Origin: an uncultured Erysipelotrichaceae bacterium
Lineage (GTDB): Bacteria > Bacillota_I > Bacilli_A > RF39 > UBA660
Assembly (NCBI GenBank): GCA_902803795.1
Contig: CADCRC010000021.1
Location: forward strand, 1-15,394
Length of the DNA: 15,394 bases
Direction: 5' to 3'
Below, one piece after another: positions 5,208 through 14,400 of this stretch. Position numbers and translations under genes: made by a program. The number at the start of each line of letters is the position of its first letter. Positions within the stretch are counted from its first letter, which is position 1. A model generated the notes under the pieces. That model saw only the letters and a list, made by a program, of their open reading frames with translations. It made no database searches and was not told the origin of the DNA.

Positions 5208-5708
5208 TTATTTTTTACTTTTTAATAGTTTAGGTTTGTTACTATAGTTAAATAAATAATATAAAATTTGAGAATATATTATATTACTTATTAACATATT
5301 TTTAAACAAATTAATTGAATCATTTAATGTTATATTTGCTAAAATAAAAATATATATTATAGAAGAATATATTGTTATATAACATATTATAATAATTATT
5401 GTTAATATAATATTTTTTATAAAATTATTATTATAATATTTATTAAGAAAACATGTTATTAATCCTATTAATAGAAATATAAAGCAATTTATGTATATAC
5501 TACTATATAATATATCATATATGATACCGGTCATAAAACATATTATTAAATATTGTACTAAATCTTTTTTATATTTAACTTGTACTATAAAAATACTTAT
5601 TAATGTAAAAAATGTTGTATAAATAGATAAATTATAATTCATATATCCTAAGTAATTAGATATTATACCATCTAATATTATTGATAATAATATAATTATT
5701 ATTGCCAT
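5208..5708 (-). CDS. mreD: Rod-shape determining membrane protein MreD
   Basis: MreD is a multi-helix membrane protein of the elongasome that works with MreC, MreB and RodA/PBP2 in lateral wall synthesis. This 166-residue product is almost entirely hydrophobic, with about five helices starting near residues 2, 28, 50, 73 and 100 and a final one around 140. It ends in a short Lys-rich cytoplasmic tail. Length and topology suit MreD. Sequence similarity is low, as is usual for this family; the opening IIILLSIILDGIISNYLG with an acidic residue in the first helix, and the GIIYDILYSS segment (about 81-90), resemble known MreD proteins. The assignment depends mainly on its place one base after mreC. 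The ribosome site lies in the mreC end (GTAGGTAGG). No terminator follows before the tRNA promoter. Confidence 0.82.
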   Translation of the reverse strand: MAIIIILLSIILDGIISNYLGYMNYNLSIYTTFFTLISIFIVQVKYKKDLVQYLIICFMTGIIYDILYSSIYINCFIFLLIGLITCFLNKYYNNNFIKNIILTIIIIICYITIYSSIIYIFILANITLNDSINLFKNMLISNIIYSQILYYLFNYSNKPKLLKSKK

Positions 5709-5709
5709 A

Positions 5710-6459
5710 CTACCTACCTACTACATATACATAATGTATATTATTAAAATTAACATTTGATTTTAAATATAATGTGCATGATAGTCCAAACCTATCTGTT
5801 TGTACCTTTTCTACTTTTCCAACAAATATTCCTGATGGAAAAGAATTTGATAAATTGCTTGTTTTTATTTCATCACCAACATTAGGACTACTTGCTTTTT
5901 CTATGTCACATACCTTTATTAATTTTTCTTTTTCATCATATCCACATAATACTCCATAATAATCTTTGTTGTTTGAATTTAGACTTACTAATATATTTAT
6001 TTTTTTATCATTATTACTTATTAATTTAACTATACTTGTATTTTTATTAACTTTTTCTATTTTACCTATTAATCCATTATAATTAATTACTAAATTACCT
6101 TTTTTTATACCATCTTTACTTCCTTTATCAATTACAAGATTATTTAAAAAGAACTCTCTATTTCTACTTATTACTGTAGAGTATACTCTATTATAATCAC
6201 TATAACTATCTTTTAATTCTAACATTTTTTTTAGTTCGTCTATATCTTCTTCTAAATCTTTTATTTTTGTACTGTTTAATAGTTTACTATCTTTATTATC
6301 TTTTGAAGCATATTCTATAGATTTATTTATACCTATATATATTAATCTTATAGCAAATGAAAAAATAAATATACTTATTATTACAATTATTATTATTATT
6401 ATTTTTTTTATTTGCTTTTCATCTTCATTTTTATTTTTATATTTTTTATTTTTAGTCAT
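5710..6459 (-). CDS. mreC: Rod-shape determining protein MreC
   Basis: MreC is a bitopic membrane protein that links the elongasome to the wall-synthesis enzymes. The 249-residue product has a charged cytoplasmic N-terminus (1-19), one membrane helix (about 20-43), a coiled coil (about 60-85, DLEEDIDELKKMLELK) that drives dimer formation, and the two-lobed beta domain (92-247). Hallmarks of the beta domain are NREFFLNNLVIDKG (100-113), DGIKKGNLVINYNGLIGKI (116-134) and FPSGIFVGKVEKV (207-219). The membrane helix begins with a run of six Ile encoded by a repeated ATA/ATT tract. It starts 10 bases after radC, with GGTGA upstream of the ATG. mreB is not adjacent upstream. Confidence 0.95.
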   Translation of the reverse strand: MTKNKKYKNKNEDEKQIKKIIIIIIVIISIFIFSFAIRLIYIGINKSIEYASKDNKDSKLLNSTKIKDLEEDIDELKKMLELKDSYSDYNRVYSTVISRNREFFLNNLVIDKGSKDGIKKGNLVINYNGLIGKIEKVNKNTSIVKLISNNDKKINILVSLNSNNKDYYGVLCGYDEKEKLIKVCDIEKASSPNVGDEIKTSNLSNSFPSGIFVGKVEKVQTDRFGLSCTLYLKSNVNFNNIHYVYVVGR

Positions 6460-6469
6460 ACTATCACCA

Positions 6470-7144
6470 TTATATATCTAATATTTCTTTATGTTCATTA
6501 AAACTATAATAATAATTATTAGAAACAATTATATGATCTACTACTGGTATTTGACAAATAGTACCTATTCTAATTAATGATTTTGTTATCATTATATCTG
6601 CATTTGATGGATTAACATCTCCTGTAGGATGATTATGCATACATATAATCGATGATGCACTTGATAAAAATGCTTCTTTAAATACTTCCCTTGGATGTAT
6701 TGTACATTTATCAATTGTTCCAATATATAATATTTTTGTTTTAATAAGTTCTTGCTTTACATTAAAATATAAGCAGTAGAATTTTTCTTGTTTTAAATCA
6801 TTAAATAAATATTTTGTATATTCATATATGTCTTTTGCTGTACTTAATCTTGTTAATTTAATATCATTTTTTAAAAATAGTCTTCTTCCAAGTTCTATAG
6901 AGCTTATTATATGACATGCTTTTGAAATTCCTATTCCATCAATATTTATTAGATCATTTGCGCTTATGTTTTTTAAATCATTTATTGAATATTTATCTAA
7001 TATATCAGAAGATAAATTATAAACACTTCTTTTTTTGTTTCCACTATTTAATATAATAATCATTAATTCATATAATGATAAACTAGAGGGACCATATTTT
7101 AATAGTCTTTCTCTAGGTTTATCATCATAAATATTTCTTTTCAA
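6470..7144 (-). CDS. radC: RadC-family JAB-domain protein
   Basis: RadC (UPF0758) proteins combine an N-terminal helix-hairpin-helix region with a JAB/MPN metalloprotease-like domain; their cellular role is still unclear despite the old link to DNA repair. The start used is the TTG at 7144, with GAGGTG 7 bases upstream. The GTG at 7153 lies within that site. The chosen start gives MKRNIYDDKPRERLLKYG, which fits the usual RPRERL beginning. Residues about 65-88 (LINIDGIGISKACHI to GRR) are the helix-hairpin-helix. The JAB metal site is complete: Glu in HPREVFKEA, then H170-N-H172-P and, in the same loop, S180 and D183. The 224-residue length is normal. In Firmicutes radC often lies just before mreBCD, and here mreC follows directly. 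The gap from pheT is 52 bases, without a visible terminator. Confidence 0.93.
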   Translation of the reverse strand: MKRNIYDDKPRERLLKYGPSSLSLYELMIIILNSGNKKRSVYNLSSDILDKYSINDLKNISANDLINIDGIGISKACHIISSIELGRRLFLKNDIKLTRLSTAKDIYEYTKYLFNDLKQEKFYCLYFNVKQELIKTKILYIGTIDKCTIHPREVFKEAFLSSASSIICMHNHPTGDVNPSNADIMITKSLIRIGTICQIPVVDHIIVSNNYYYSFNEHKEILDI

Positions 7145-7196
7145 AATAATCACCTCTATATATTATTAGTAATTATTTTGATTATTTTTAAATTTA

Positions 7197-9563
7197 TTAA
7201 TTATTTCTTACTTTAGCATTATATTTATTACATACACTATCTATTATTTTGTTGAATTTTTCCATTACTTCATCATCTGTTAGTGTTGTTTCTTGATTAT
7301 TAAAATATAAAGAATATGCAATTTGCTTTTTATTTTCTTCTATTTTATCTCCATAATAAACATCAAACACTTCTATTTTAACTAAGTCTTTTCCACCATT
7401 TTTATTTATTACTTTTTCTACTTCAAATGAATTTATATCTTTATCTAAAATGAATGCAACATCTTTTTTTATAGATGGGTATTTAGGTGGCATTTTATAT
7501 TTTAATGCTTTTGTAGATACTCTTAAATAGTTTGTATTAATTTCAAATACATAAATTTCATCTTTTGATAAGTTTGGATGTATTTTACCAACTATTCCTA
7601 TTTTTTTATTATCTAAATAGATAGCTGATGAAATATATGGATGAAGATTATCTATTTTTTCTTCTTTAATATAATATCTATTATTAAATCCTAGATAATC
7701 TAATAGATTTTTTACTATTCCATTTATTATATAATAATCACATTTGATTGTATTTGACCAATTATTTGTAATATAATTTCCAGATATTAGACCTGCAACT
7801 TTAGTTGATTCATTATATTTATCGTCATATACTTTTGATATTTCATATATTAATATGTCATTTACTTGTCTTTTTTTATTATAATCATACACATTTAATA
7901 ATGAAGGTAGAATGCTTGTTCTAAAAACACTTTTATCTATACTCATTGGACTAGGTAATTGTATTTTTGTCATTTCATCATAATTAAATAATTTTGACAT
8001 ATTAGGAGATATTAAACTATATGTTACAACTTGATTTAGTCCTAGACTTCTTAGTCTTTTGGATATATTTTTTCTTAATTTAACATCTTCTTTATATATA
8101 CCACATCGAGTAGATACAATTGGAAGAGTTGATACTAAATTTTCATATCCATATAATCTTCCTATCTCTTCTGCAATATCATTTACACTTGCTTCAATAT
8201 CTAATCTTCTTTCAGGTATTTCAACTATGAATTTACCAGATTTATATTTATAATCAAACATTAATCTTTTAAGTTCTTCTTTTATTGATGAATCATTTAT
8301 TTCTATTCCTAATATATTATTTATATCTTGTCCTTTAAATTCAACTATTTTTTTTGTGTTTTTTATATTATCTATTACTAAATTTCCTTTTAATACTTTT
8401 GCATTTGCATACTTTTGTAATAATTGGCATGCTCTATCAAGTGCCATTTTAGTATATGATTTAGATAATCCTTTACTATATCTTATAGATGCTTCTGATT
8501 TTAAATTTAATCTATTTGATGTATTTCTAATTGATATAGGATCAAATATTGCTGCTTCTATTAAGATGTTTTTTGTATTTTCTGTAATTTCACTATTTAA
8601 CCCACCCATTATACCTGCGATACATTGTGGAGTTTTTCCATCTGTTATTACAATATCATTTTCTAGAGTTCTATCTATTTCATCTAAAGTTGTAATTGTT
8701 TCATCTTCTTTTGATATTCTTACTTGAACGTTTTTATTCATTTTATCTGCATCAAAAAAATGAAGTGGTTGTCCGTATTCTAACATTACATAGTTTGATA
8801 TATCAACAACATTATTTATACTTCTCATTCCAGCATGTTCTAATCTTTTTTTTATAAAATCTGGTGTTGGTCCTATCTTAATATCTTTAACCATTTTACA
8901 ACTATAATATGGACACTTATCAGTTTCTACTTTTAAATTAAAATAATTTGACATATCTTCATCTATTTCTTTATAAGATACTTTTGGTAATTTAACTGGT
9001 CTATTTATTATAGTTCCTATTTCATATGCAAAACCTATATGACTATAGCAGTCATTATTTCTATGTTTATGTACATCTAGTTCAAATAAACTATCTTCTA
9101 AATTTAAATATTCTAATGGGTTTTTACCTATTGGTGCTGTTTTATCTAATTCACATATTCCTTTATTGTAATTTTCTTCTGTTTTTTCTTCTAATCCAAG
9201 TTCAAATAATGCACAAATCATACCATTTGATTCAATACCTCGAATTTTACTTTTTTTAATTTCAAAATTACCTGGTAGGATTGCCCCATCTAAAGCAACA
9301 ATTACTTTTAATCCATTTTTTACATTTGGAGCTCCACAAACTATTTGAAGATTTTTATCTCCAATATCTACTTGACATATATGCAAATGATCACTATCTG
9401 GATGATCTTTTACTTCTTTTATTTGTCCAATTACTAGATTATCTATATGATTTGAAATAACATTTTCAACATTTATTCCAGCACTTGTTACTCTTCTTGC
9501 AAGTTCTTTTGGATTAATATCAGAAATATCAACATATTCTCCTGTCCATTCTAAACTTATCAT
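7197..9563 (-). CDS. pheT: Phenylalanyl-tRNA synthetase beta subunit
   Basis: PheT pairs with PheS in an alpha2-beta2 enzyme that charges tRNA-Phe; the beta subunit binds tRNA and edits mischarged Tyr-tRNA. At 788 residues it is full length. Domains in order: N-terminal segment with the EYVDI motif (1-40), EMAP/OB tRNA-binding fold (about 41-150, with NLQIVCGAPNVKNGLKV), B3/B4 editing domain (about 215-365, including NNVVDISNYVMLEYGQPLHF at 250-269 and SEASIRYSKGL), B5 DNA-binding-like domain (about 408-478, with IPERRLDIEASVNDIAEEIG), a catalytic-like core that lacks active residues (about 480-685), and the FDX-ACB anticodon-binding domain (689-788, PPKYPSIKKDVAF). It starts 2 bases after pheS with a GGAGGA ribosome site, so it is controlled by the same T-box. 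Confidence 0.98.
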   Translation of the reverse strand: MISLEWTGEYVDISDINPKELARRVTSAGINVENVISNHIDNLVIGQIKEVKDHPDSDHLHICQVDIGDKNLQIVCGAPNVKNGLKVIVALDGAILPGNFEIKKSKIRGIESNGMICALFELGLEEKTEENYNKGICELDKTAPIGKNPLEYLNLEDSLFELDVHKHRNNDCYSHIGFAYEIGTIINRPVKLPKVSYKEIDEDMSNYFNLKVETDKCPYYSCKMVKDIKIGPTPDFIKKRLEHAGMRSINNVVDISNYVMLEYGQPLHFFDADKMNKNVQVRISKEDETITTLDEIDRTLENDIVITDGKTPQCIAGIMGGLNSEITENTKNILIEAAIFDPISIRNTSNRLNLKSEASIRYSKGLSKSYTKMALDRACQLLQKYANAKVLKGNLVIDNIKNTKKIVEFKGQDINNILGIEINDSSIKEELKRLMFDYKYKSGKFIVEIPERRLDIEASVNDIAEEIGRLYGYENLVSTLPIVSTRCGIYKEDVKLRKNISKRLRSLGLNQVVTYSLISPNMSKLFNYDEMTKIQLPSPMSIDKSVFRTSILPSLLNVYDYNKKRQVNDILIYEISKVYDDKYNESTKVAGLISGNYITNNWSNTIKCDYYIINGIVKNLLDYLGFNNRYYIKEEKIDNLHPYISSAIYLDNKKIGIVGKIHPNLSKDEIYVFEINTNYLRVSTKALKYKMPPKYPSIKKDVAFILDKDINSFEVEKVINKNGGKDLVKIEVFDVYYGDKIEENKKQIAYSLYFNNQETTLTDDEVMEKFNKIIDSVCNKYNAKVRNN

Positions 9564-9565
9564 GA

Positions 9566-10606
9566 TTATTCCTCCACTCTATCAAAATCTTTTAGACTTC
9601 TTAAGTCTGTATTATAAAAAGTTCTAATATCAGAAATATTATATTTTAGCATTGCGACTCTTTCTGCACCAAATCCAAATGCAAAGCCACTCCAAACTTT
9701 TGGATCATATCCACTCATTTCTAATACATGAGGATTTACAACTCCTGCTCCAGCAATAGTTAACCAGCCTGAATGTTTGCATAAACTACATCCTTTTCCA
9801 CCACATGAAAAACAAGATACATCAACTTCTACTGATGGTTCTGTAAATGGATAATAACTTGGTCTAAATCTAGTTTGTGTTTTTTCACCAAATATTTTTT
9901 TCATAATAACATCCATTGTTCCTTTTAAATCTGATAATGATATATTTTTATCTACAATTAGTCCTTCTATTTGCATAAATTGATGTGAGTGAGTCGCATC
10001 ATCATCGTCTCTTCTATATGTTTTTCCAGGACATATTATTCTAATTGGAACATGTCCTTCTCCTTCTAACATACATCTTACTTGTACTGGTGATGTTTGA
10101 CTTCTTAAAAGAAGAGTATCTCCATCAATATAGAATGTGTCTTGAGCATCTCTTGCGGGATGTCCTTTTGGTATGTTTAACATTTCAAAATTATATTTAT
10201 CTAGTTCTATTTCTGGTCCATCTACTACATCATATCCCATAGAAATGAATAATTCTTCTATCTCTTCAATTGTTTTTTCTAATATACTTGGAGCTCCTGT
10301 TGGAATATTATAGTTTGATAAAGTAATATCAACTTTTTCTTTTTCAAGTTTAGTATTTAATATTTCTTGTAAATAATATTCATTTTTTTCATCATAAAAA
10401 GTATTAAATTTTGTTTTTAATTCATTAACTAATTTACCAAATTCTGCTTTTTTATCTAGCTCTATATCTTTTATTTTACTATTTAATTGAGTTATTAATC
10501 CCTTTTTAGACATATATTTATTTTTTAATTCTTCTAATTTATCTTTATTATTTACTTCTTTAATATCTTTATCTAATTCTTGTTCAATTTTTTTAATATC
10601 ATCCAT
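9566..10606 (-). CDS. pheS: Phenylalanyl-tRNA synthetase alpha subunit
   Basis: PheS holds the class II aminoacylation site. Residues 1-90 form the N-terminal coiled-coil arm that contacts tRNA-Phe. The catalytic domain follows: GHPARDAQDTFYI (148-160), LLLRSQTSPVQVRCM (165-179), motif 2 around YRRDDDDATHSHQFMQIEG (197-215), YPFTEPSVEVDV (252-263) and motif 3 GFAFGFGAERVAMLKY (307-322). Cys265, 268, 273 and 276 make a CxxCx4CxxC cluster of the kind seen in bacillus-type PheS, followed by GWLTIAGAGVVNP. At 346 residues it is normal length. The ATG has AGGAGG 6-7 bases upstream, placed just after the T-box terminator T run, so expression depends on readthrough. Confidence 0.98.
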   Translation of the reverse strand: MDDIKKIEQELDKDIKEVNNKDKLEELKNKYMSKKGLITQLNSKIKDIELDKKAEFGKLVNELKTKFNTFYDEKNEYYLQEILNTKLEKEKVDITLSNYNIPTGAPSILEKTIEEIEELFISMGYDVVDGPEIELDKYNFEMLNIPKGHPARDAQDTFYIDGDTLLLRSQTSPVQVRCMLEGEGHVPIRIICPGKTYRRDDDDATHSHQFMQIEGLIVDKNISLSDLKGTMDVIMKKIFGEKTQTRFRPSYYPFTEPSVEVDVSCFSCGGKGCSLCKHSGWLTIAGAGVVNPHVLEMSGYDPKVWSGFAFGFGAERVAMLKYNISDIRTFYNTDLRSLKDFDRVEE

Positions 10607-10621
10607 AATTTACCTCCTAAT

Positions 10622-10676
10622 AAAAAAACTATAAAATAAGGACACATTAATGTGCTATACCACCTTAATTTATAGT
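10622..10676 (-). terminator. T-box terminator hairpin upstream of pheS
   Basis: Minus-strand 10676-10663 pairs with 10641-10628 over 14 positions with one T-T mismatch, followed by seven T (10628-10622). The 5' arm includes part of the T-box core, so terminator and antiterminator exclude each other. A small inner palindrome (CACATTAATGTG) extends the hairpin. Confidence 0.88.
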
Positions 10677-10800
10677 AATAATCTTGTTAACGCCAAGTTA
10701 CGTCAAATATTGTAAGCTGAATTCGATTATCTATTTTTATCTAATTTCCACCATCATAGATTCTCTTTTAAAACATTAATAATCTACTACTTCTTAGTCA
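10622..10800 (-). promoter_or_regulatory. T-box riboswitch (tRNA-Phe) controlling pheST
   Basis: The untranslated leader of pheS has T-box parts in the right order. Stem I begins near 10799; its lower part pairs TAAG with CTTA and its upper part pairs GATTAT with ATAATC. Between these is the specifier loop with AGTAG on the 5' side and GAATTCAG on the 3' side. The specifier triplet is TTC (10721-10719), a Phe codon. Stem I also carries an AGAGAATC bulge and a distal GGTGGAAATTAG loop. The T-box core AAGGTGGTA is at 10666-10658; its TGGT can pair with an uncharged tRNA ending in ACCA. A competing terminator follows. Expected behaviour: uncharged tRNA-Phe stabilises the antiterminator and turns on pheST. 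The T-box core is shorter than the usual AGGGTGG. Confidence 0.93.
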
Positions 10801-10817
10801 TCACATTTGTTAGATTT

Positions 10818-10845
10818 ATTATATCATTTTATTATAAAAAGTAAA
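10818..10845 (-). promoter_or_regulatory. Predicted sigma-A promoter of the pheST T-box transcript
   Basis: TTTACT (10845-10840), 16-base spacer and a perfect TATAAT (10823-10818) on the minus strand. The predicted start near 10811 is about 12 bases before Stem I of the T-box. The -35 box lies 12 bases after the stop codon of the preceding gene. Confidence 0.7.
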
Positions 10846-10856
10846 GATTATTTTTT

Positions 10857-11429
10857 TTAAAATGTTCCATTTATTTTAGATAAATCTGATCCATTTAAAT
10901 CTTCCATTTTCCATTCATCTTTATTTTTATAGAATGAAAATTCAATACTATAAGTTACTTTTTCACTGCATTTATCTAATTGTTCTAATTTGTAATCTAT
11001 TTCATTTCCTTTAAATTCATCATTATGTGAAATTATATATGAGTTAGCTTTTTCATAGCAACTATTTAAATCAACTACTTCTATTTTTGTTTTTACTGTT
11101 GCGGTTACTTCTTCTATTTTCTTTGATACTATAGTATATTCTAGTTCTCTATATTGAAATTTCATTATGTTTTTATATTTTTCTAATTGATCTTTACTTA
11201 GTTTATCATCAAATGGATATTTTATTTTATTAATAACTTTCTTTGATAATAATGTATAATCTTTATAATAATTATTAGTAAGACTAATAGGAGTTTTCTT
11301 ATTATTTGTCGCTATACTTTTTATAAACATACCAATTATTAAGATAACAATTAAGACTATAATCATAATAAATATGATAATTTTATTATTTGTTTTATCT
11401 CTTTCCTTTTTATTTTTAAATAACTTCAT
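10857..11429 (-). CDS. Single-pass membrane protein with extracytoplasmic domain, unknown function
   Basis: I do not recognise a family. The 190-residue product has a very basic N-terminus (MKLFKNKKERDKTNNK), one strong membrane helix (about 17-37) and an outside domain of about 150 residues. There is no lipobox Cys or signal-peptidase site of the usual kind, so it is probably a membrane-anchored protein facing out. The outer domain has a helical N-terminal half, a beta-rich middle (YTIVSKKIEEVTATVKTKIEV), then Cys124 and Cys154, and ends with a strand pair closing in EWKMEDLNGS. The strand order and final WKMED-like strand recall NTF2-like or DUF4878-type domains; this is a guess. The ATG at 11429 has AGGAG 9 bases upstream; the in-frame TTG at 11438 has no room for a ribosome site. 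It starts 5 bases after the GLUG gene stop, so the two are probably made together. Confidence 0.78.
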   Translation of the reverse strand: MKLFKNKKERDKTNNKIIIFIMIIVLIVILIIGMFIKSIATNNKKTPISLTNNYYKDYTLLSKKVINKIKYPFDDKLSKDQLEKYKNIMKFQYRELEYTIVSKKIEEVTATVKTKIEVVDLNSCYEKANSYIISHNDEFKGNEIDYKLEQLDKCSEKVTYSIEFSFYKNKDEWKMEDLNGSDLSKINGTF

Positions 11430-11434
11430 AATAA

Positions 11435-14400
11435 TCAACTCCTATTCTTTAATGTCCTTATCATCTTAAACCAAATAAATAATGATGTTATGATAGAGAA
11501 TAATATTCCTGCAAATATATATAGACTATCTATAGTTAATATATCTGTAAATATAGATTCATTCATATATATATTTACTAAATCTATATTAGATAATATT
11601 TTATCATTTTCACTTATTAGTTTTTCTGATTCTTGTTTATTTATAATAACTCCTTCTTGTATATCGTCTTCTTTATAACTATTATCTTTATTAATTATAT
11701 CACTTTCATTGAAAATTTTATAATCCTTTAATGTACTATCATAATAAACTATATAATTATCGCCTTTAATAGATTTTTTGTCTAATTCTACTTTATTTAT
11801 ATATTTATTATTATTGCCAGATACTATAGGTTTCTTTTCAAGTGTTTCAACTAAATTTTGTGTTTTATTATAGTTTTCAAATGACTCTTTTGAGAAAGGA
11901 GTTATTGAAGATGTTTCTGTAGTATCTTTAATATAATCAACTATATTTACTTTTTTGGATGCTATAGTTTCATTTATTATCTTACCTGTTGTATAATTAA
12001 ATACTACTGCTCTACCATTCTTGTAAAGTATAATTGCTATATTACTATTTGAATTAATATTATTAGACATATTAACTATATTTTTATTAGATATGTTTTT
12101 AGGGAATACTATTTTATTTTTAATATTATAAATTATTCCATCTAAACCTAATACTGTTTCAAATTCTCTATTTGAATAATTATCTATTATTATGCTATCT
12201 CTTTTTATTTTTAATTCTGAATCAATTATCTTTAATTTTCCATTTTTAACTATCATCATATAATCATAGTATGCATCACCACTATCATTTGAAACAATTG
12301 AATAATCATAGAATGTTTTTATAATACTATCATTATATTTAAATTCATATAAAGGTTTAGTTGATACTAGTTTAATATCAAATTTATTATTTGAACTTAT
12401 AATTTTTCCTGTTTCCATATTATAAACATCTAAATTATCTAATAATGCTTTGTTTTCATATAGATTTATAACTTTATTATCTGTTGTTTTTATATTACCT
12501 TTTAATTTATCTTTGTATATATATGCATATATTTTATTATATACAGATAATTCATTAATTAAATCTTCTGGTTTATATGTCATTTCTTTTGTATTAATTC
12601 CATCACTTATAACTATTTTAATATTGTTTTTAAAATTATAATCAAAACTATATGTTCTATTTAATATATTTGTTTCTATTTTCTTTATTCCATCTTGATA
12701 TATTTCCAAATATGCATATTCATCTGTTTTATCAAAGTCAATGTTTATTGTATGGATATCTGATGGATAAATGTTATAATTTGGTAATTCTACTAATTCG
12801 TTTGTATATGTACGTTTTAGTTTTGCTCCATATATACCATATGTTACTGATGTTCCTGTTGGTAATGGAATGGATAATTGATTTTCTTCTATTGGTTTTA
12901 TTCTTGGAAAATGATTTGTTGATAGTAAAGAAAAATCCCAATATGTTGTTGTCATAGTTCTTGATGTATAAAATGATTGTGTTTTTAAATTTTCCAATGT
13001 AATAATGTTTGCTGCTGGAATTGGATAATCATTGGATATATATGTTGATACATATCGTTCATTATATTTATTATATTGATATATATACATTCTTGGTACG
13101 CTATTACTAAATATATCATCAAATCCACTTACAATTCCTATTCTTGAATTTTCTGCTGTAGATTTAAAATTTCCAACTATTATATTATTATAGAAAAATT
13201 TATCTGTTAATTGTTCTGGTGCATATCCTGTAAATCCTCCAACAAAATTATTACCTGTAACTTCACAATTTGCAATAATTGTTCCATATGCAATAGAAGA
13301 TAAGGATGAGTTTGTATCATCTACTTTTTCTGTGAATCCTGCTGCTCCACCTACATAATTAGTACCACTAACTTTTGCATTAACTATGTTGTGATATAGT
13401 CTATATGTTACACCATAACCAACTATTCCTCCAGTTCTTTCTTGTCCTATAACTTCAACATTGTTTGCATATGCATAATATGAAATACCATCCGTAAGAT
13501 ATCCATACAAACCACCGGTTCCCATACCTTGGTTTTCAACCTTTACATTTGTGATTCCAACATAAGAATATGAATATCCTCTAGCACCTGTCATTCCACC
13601 AACATATATTTTATCTACACCATATTGATGAACTTCTGCATCTTTTAAATATGCGTATTTTACATCATATGTCCATCCAAATAAACCTCCTACTCGATTA
13701 TTACTTTCAGCAAAAACATGAACATCATTTGCATTAATATTTGTTGCATATCTAATTGAGTTCCTTCCTGCAAAGCCTCCAATATATTCGCCGCCAGCTA
13801 GTCCATGTACTGTCGAATGTGTTAATGTTGAATAGTTTGCTCCACCATATCCAAATCCACCTCCAACATCGGTTTGTCCTGTTACATCTACATTTGTGAT
13901 TGTATAATTAAAGTCAACTGCAGGATATGAATAATCTTTACTTCCAATAACTCCTCCAATATATCTTGTAGTTCCATAAATATTCATATTATTAGCTGTA
14001 ATATTTGCAGTTGAATAGTTAAGAGAGTGTGCAATAAATCCTGCTACATAACTAACTCCTTTCATTTCACAATTATCTAAGTTTATGTTTGTTATATTTG
14101 CTCCTCTATTTCTACCTATTATAGAAACATAACTTGCTTTTGGTGCAATAATTTTTATATTTGTAAAATTTACGTTGTCTATTTCTGCAAAATTTATTTT
14201 GATTATATTTTGATAATTACCACCTGCTGTGGATGTAATTTCTATATTATCAAAGGTTACATTTGACATATAAGTAGTAAGTACATTTATAAGTGCATAA
14301 TTACTAGTATTATTTGTAAGCTTAATGCCGGATATTGTATATCCATTATCTTGACCTTCAAGTCTTGAAAATTTTACATTATTATTAATTGTTGTTTTAT

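Noticed and set aside
6386..6403. ATT trinucleotide tract in mreC, possible phase-variation repeat
   Set aside because: It encodes a run of Ile in the membrane helix, is short, and length change by one unit would keep the frame, so it cannot act as an on/off switch. Such tracts are expected at this base composition.
11435..11530. LPXTG-type sorting signal at the end of the GLUG protein
   Set aside because: A hydrophobic helix and positive tail are present, but no LPxTG or similar motif precedes them, so sortase attachment is not supported.
12652..12957. Plus-strand open frame of 101 codons inside the GLUG gene
   Set aside because: Low-complexity hydrophobic translation opposite a long coding frame; the shape is that of a shadow frame and there is no ribosome site.
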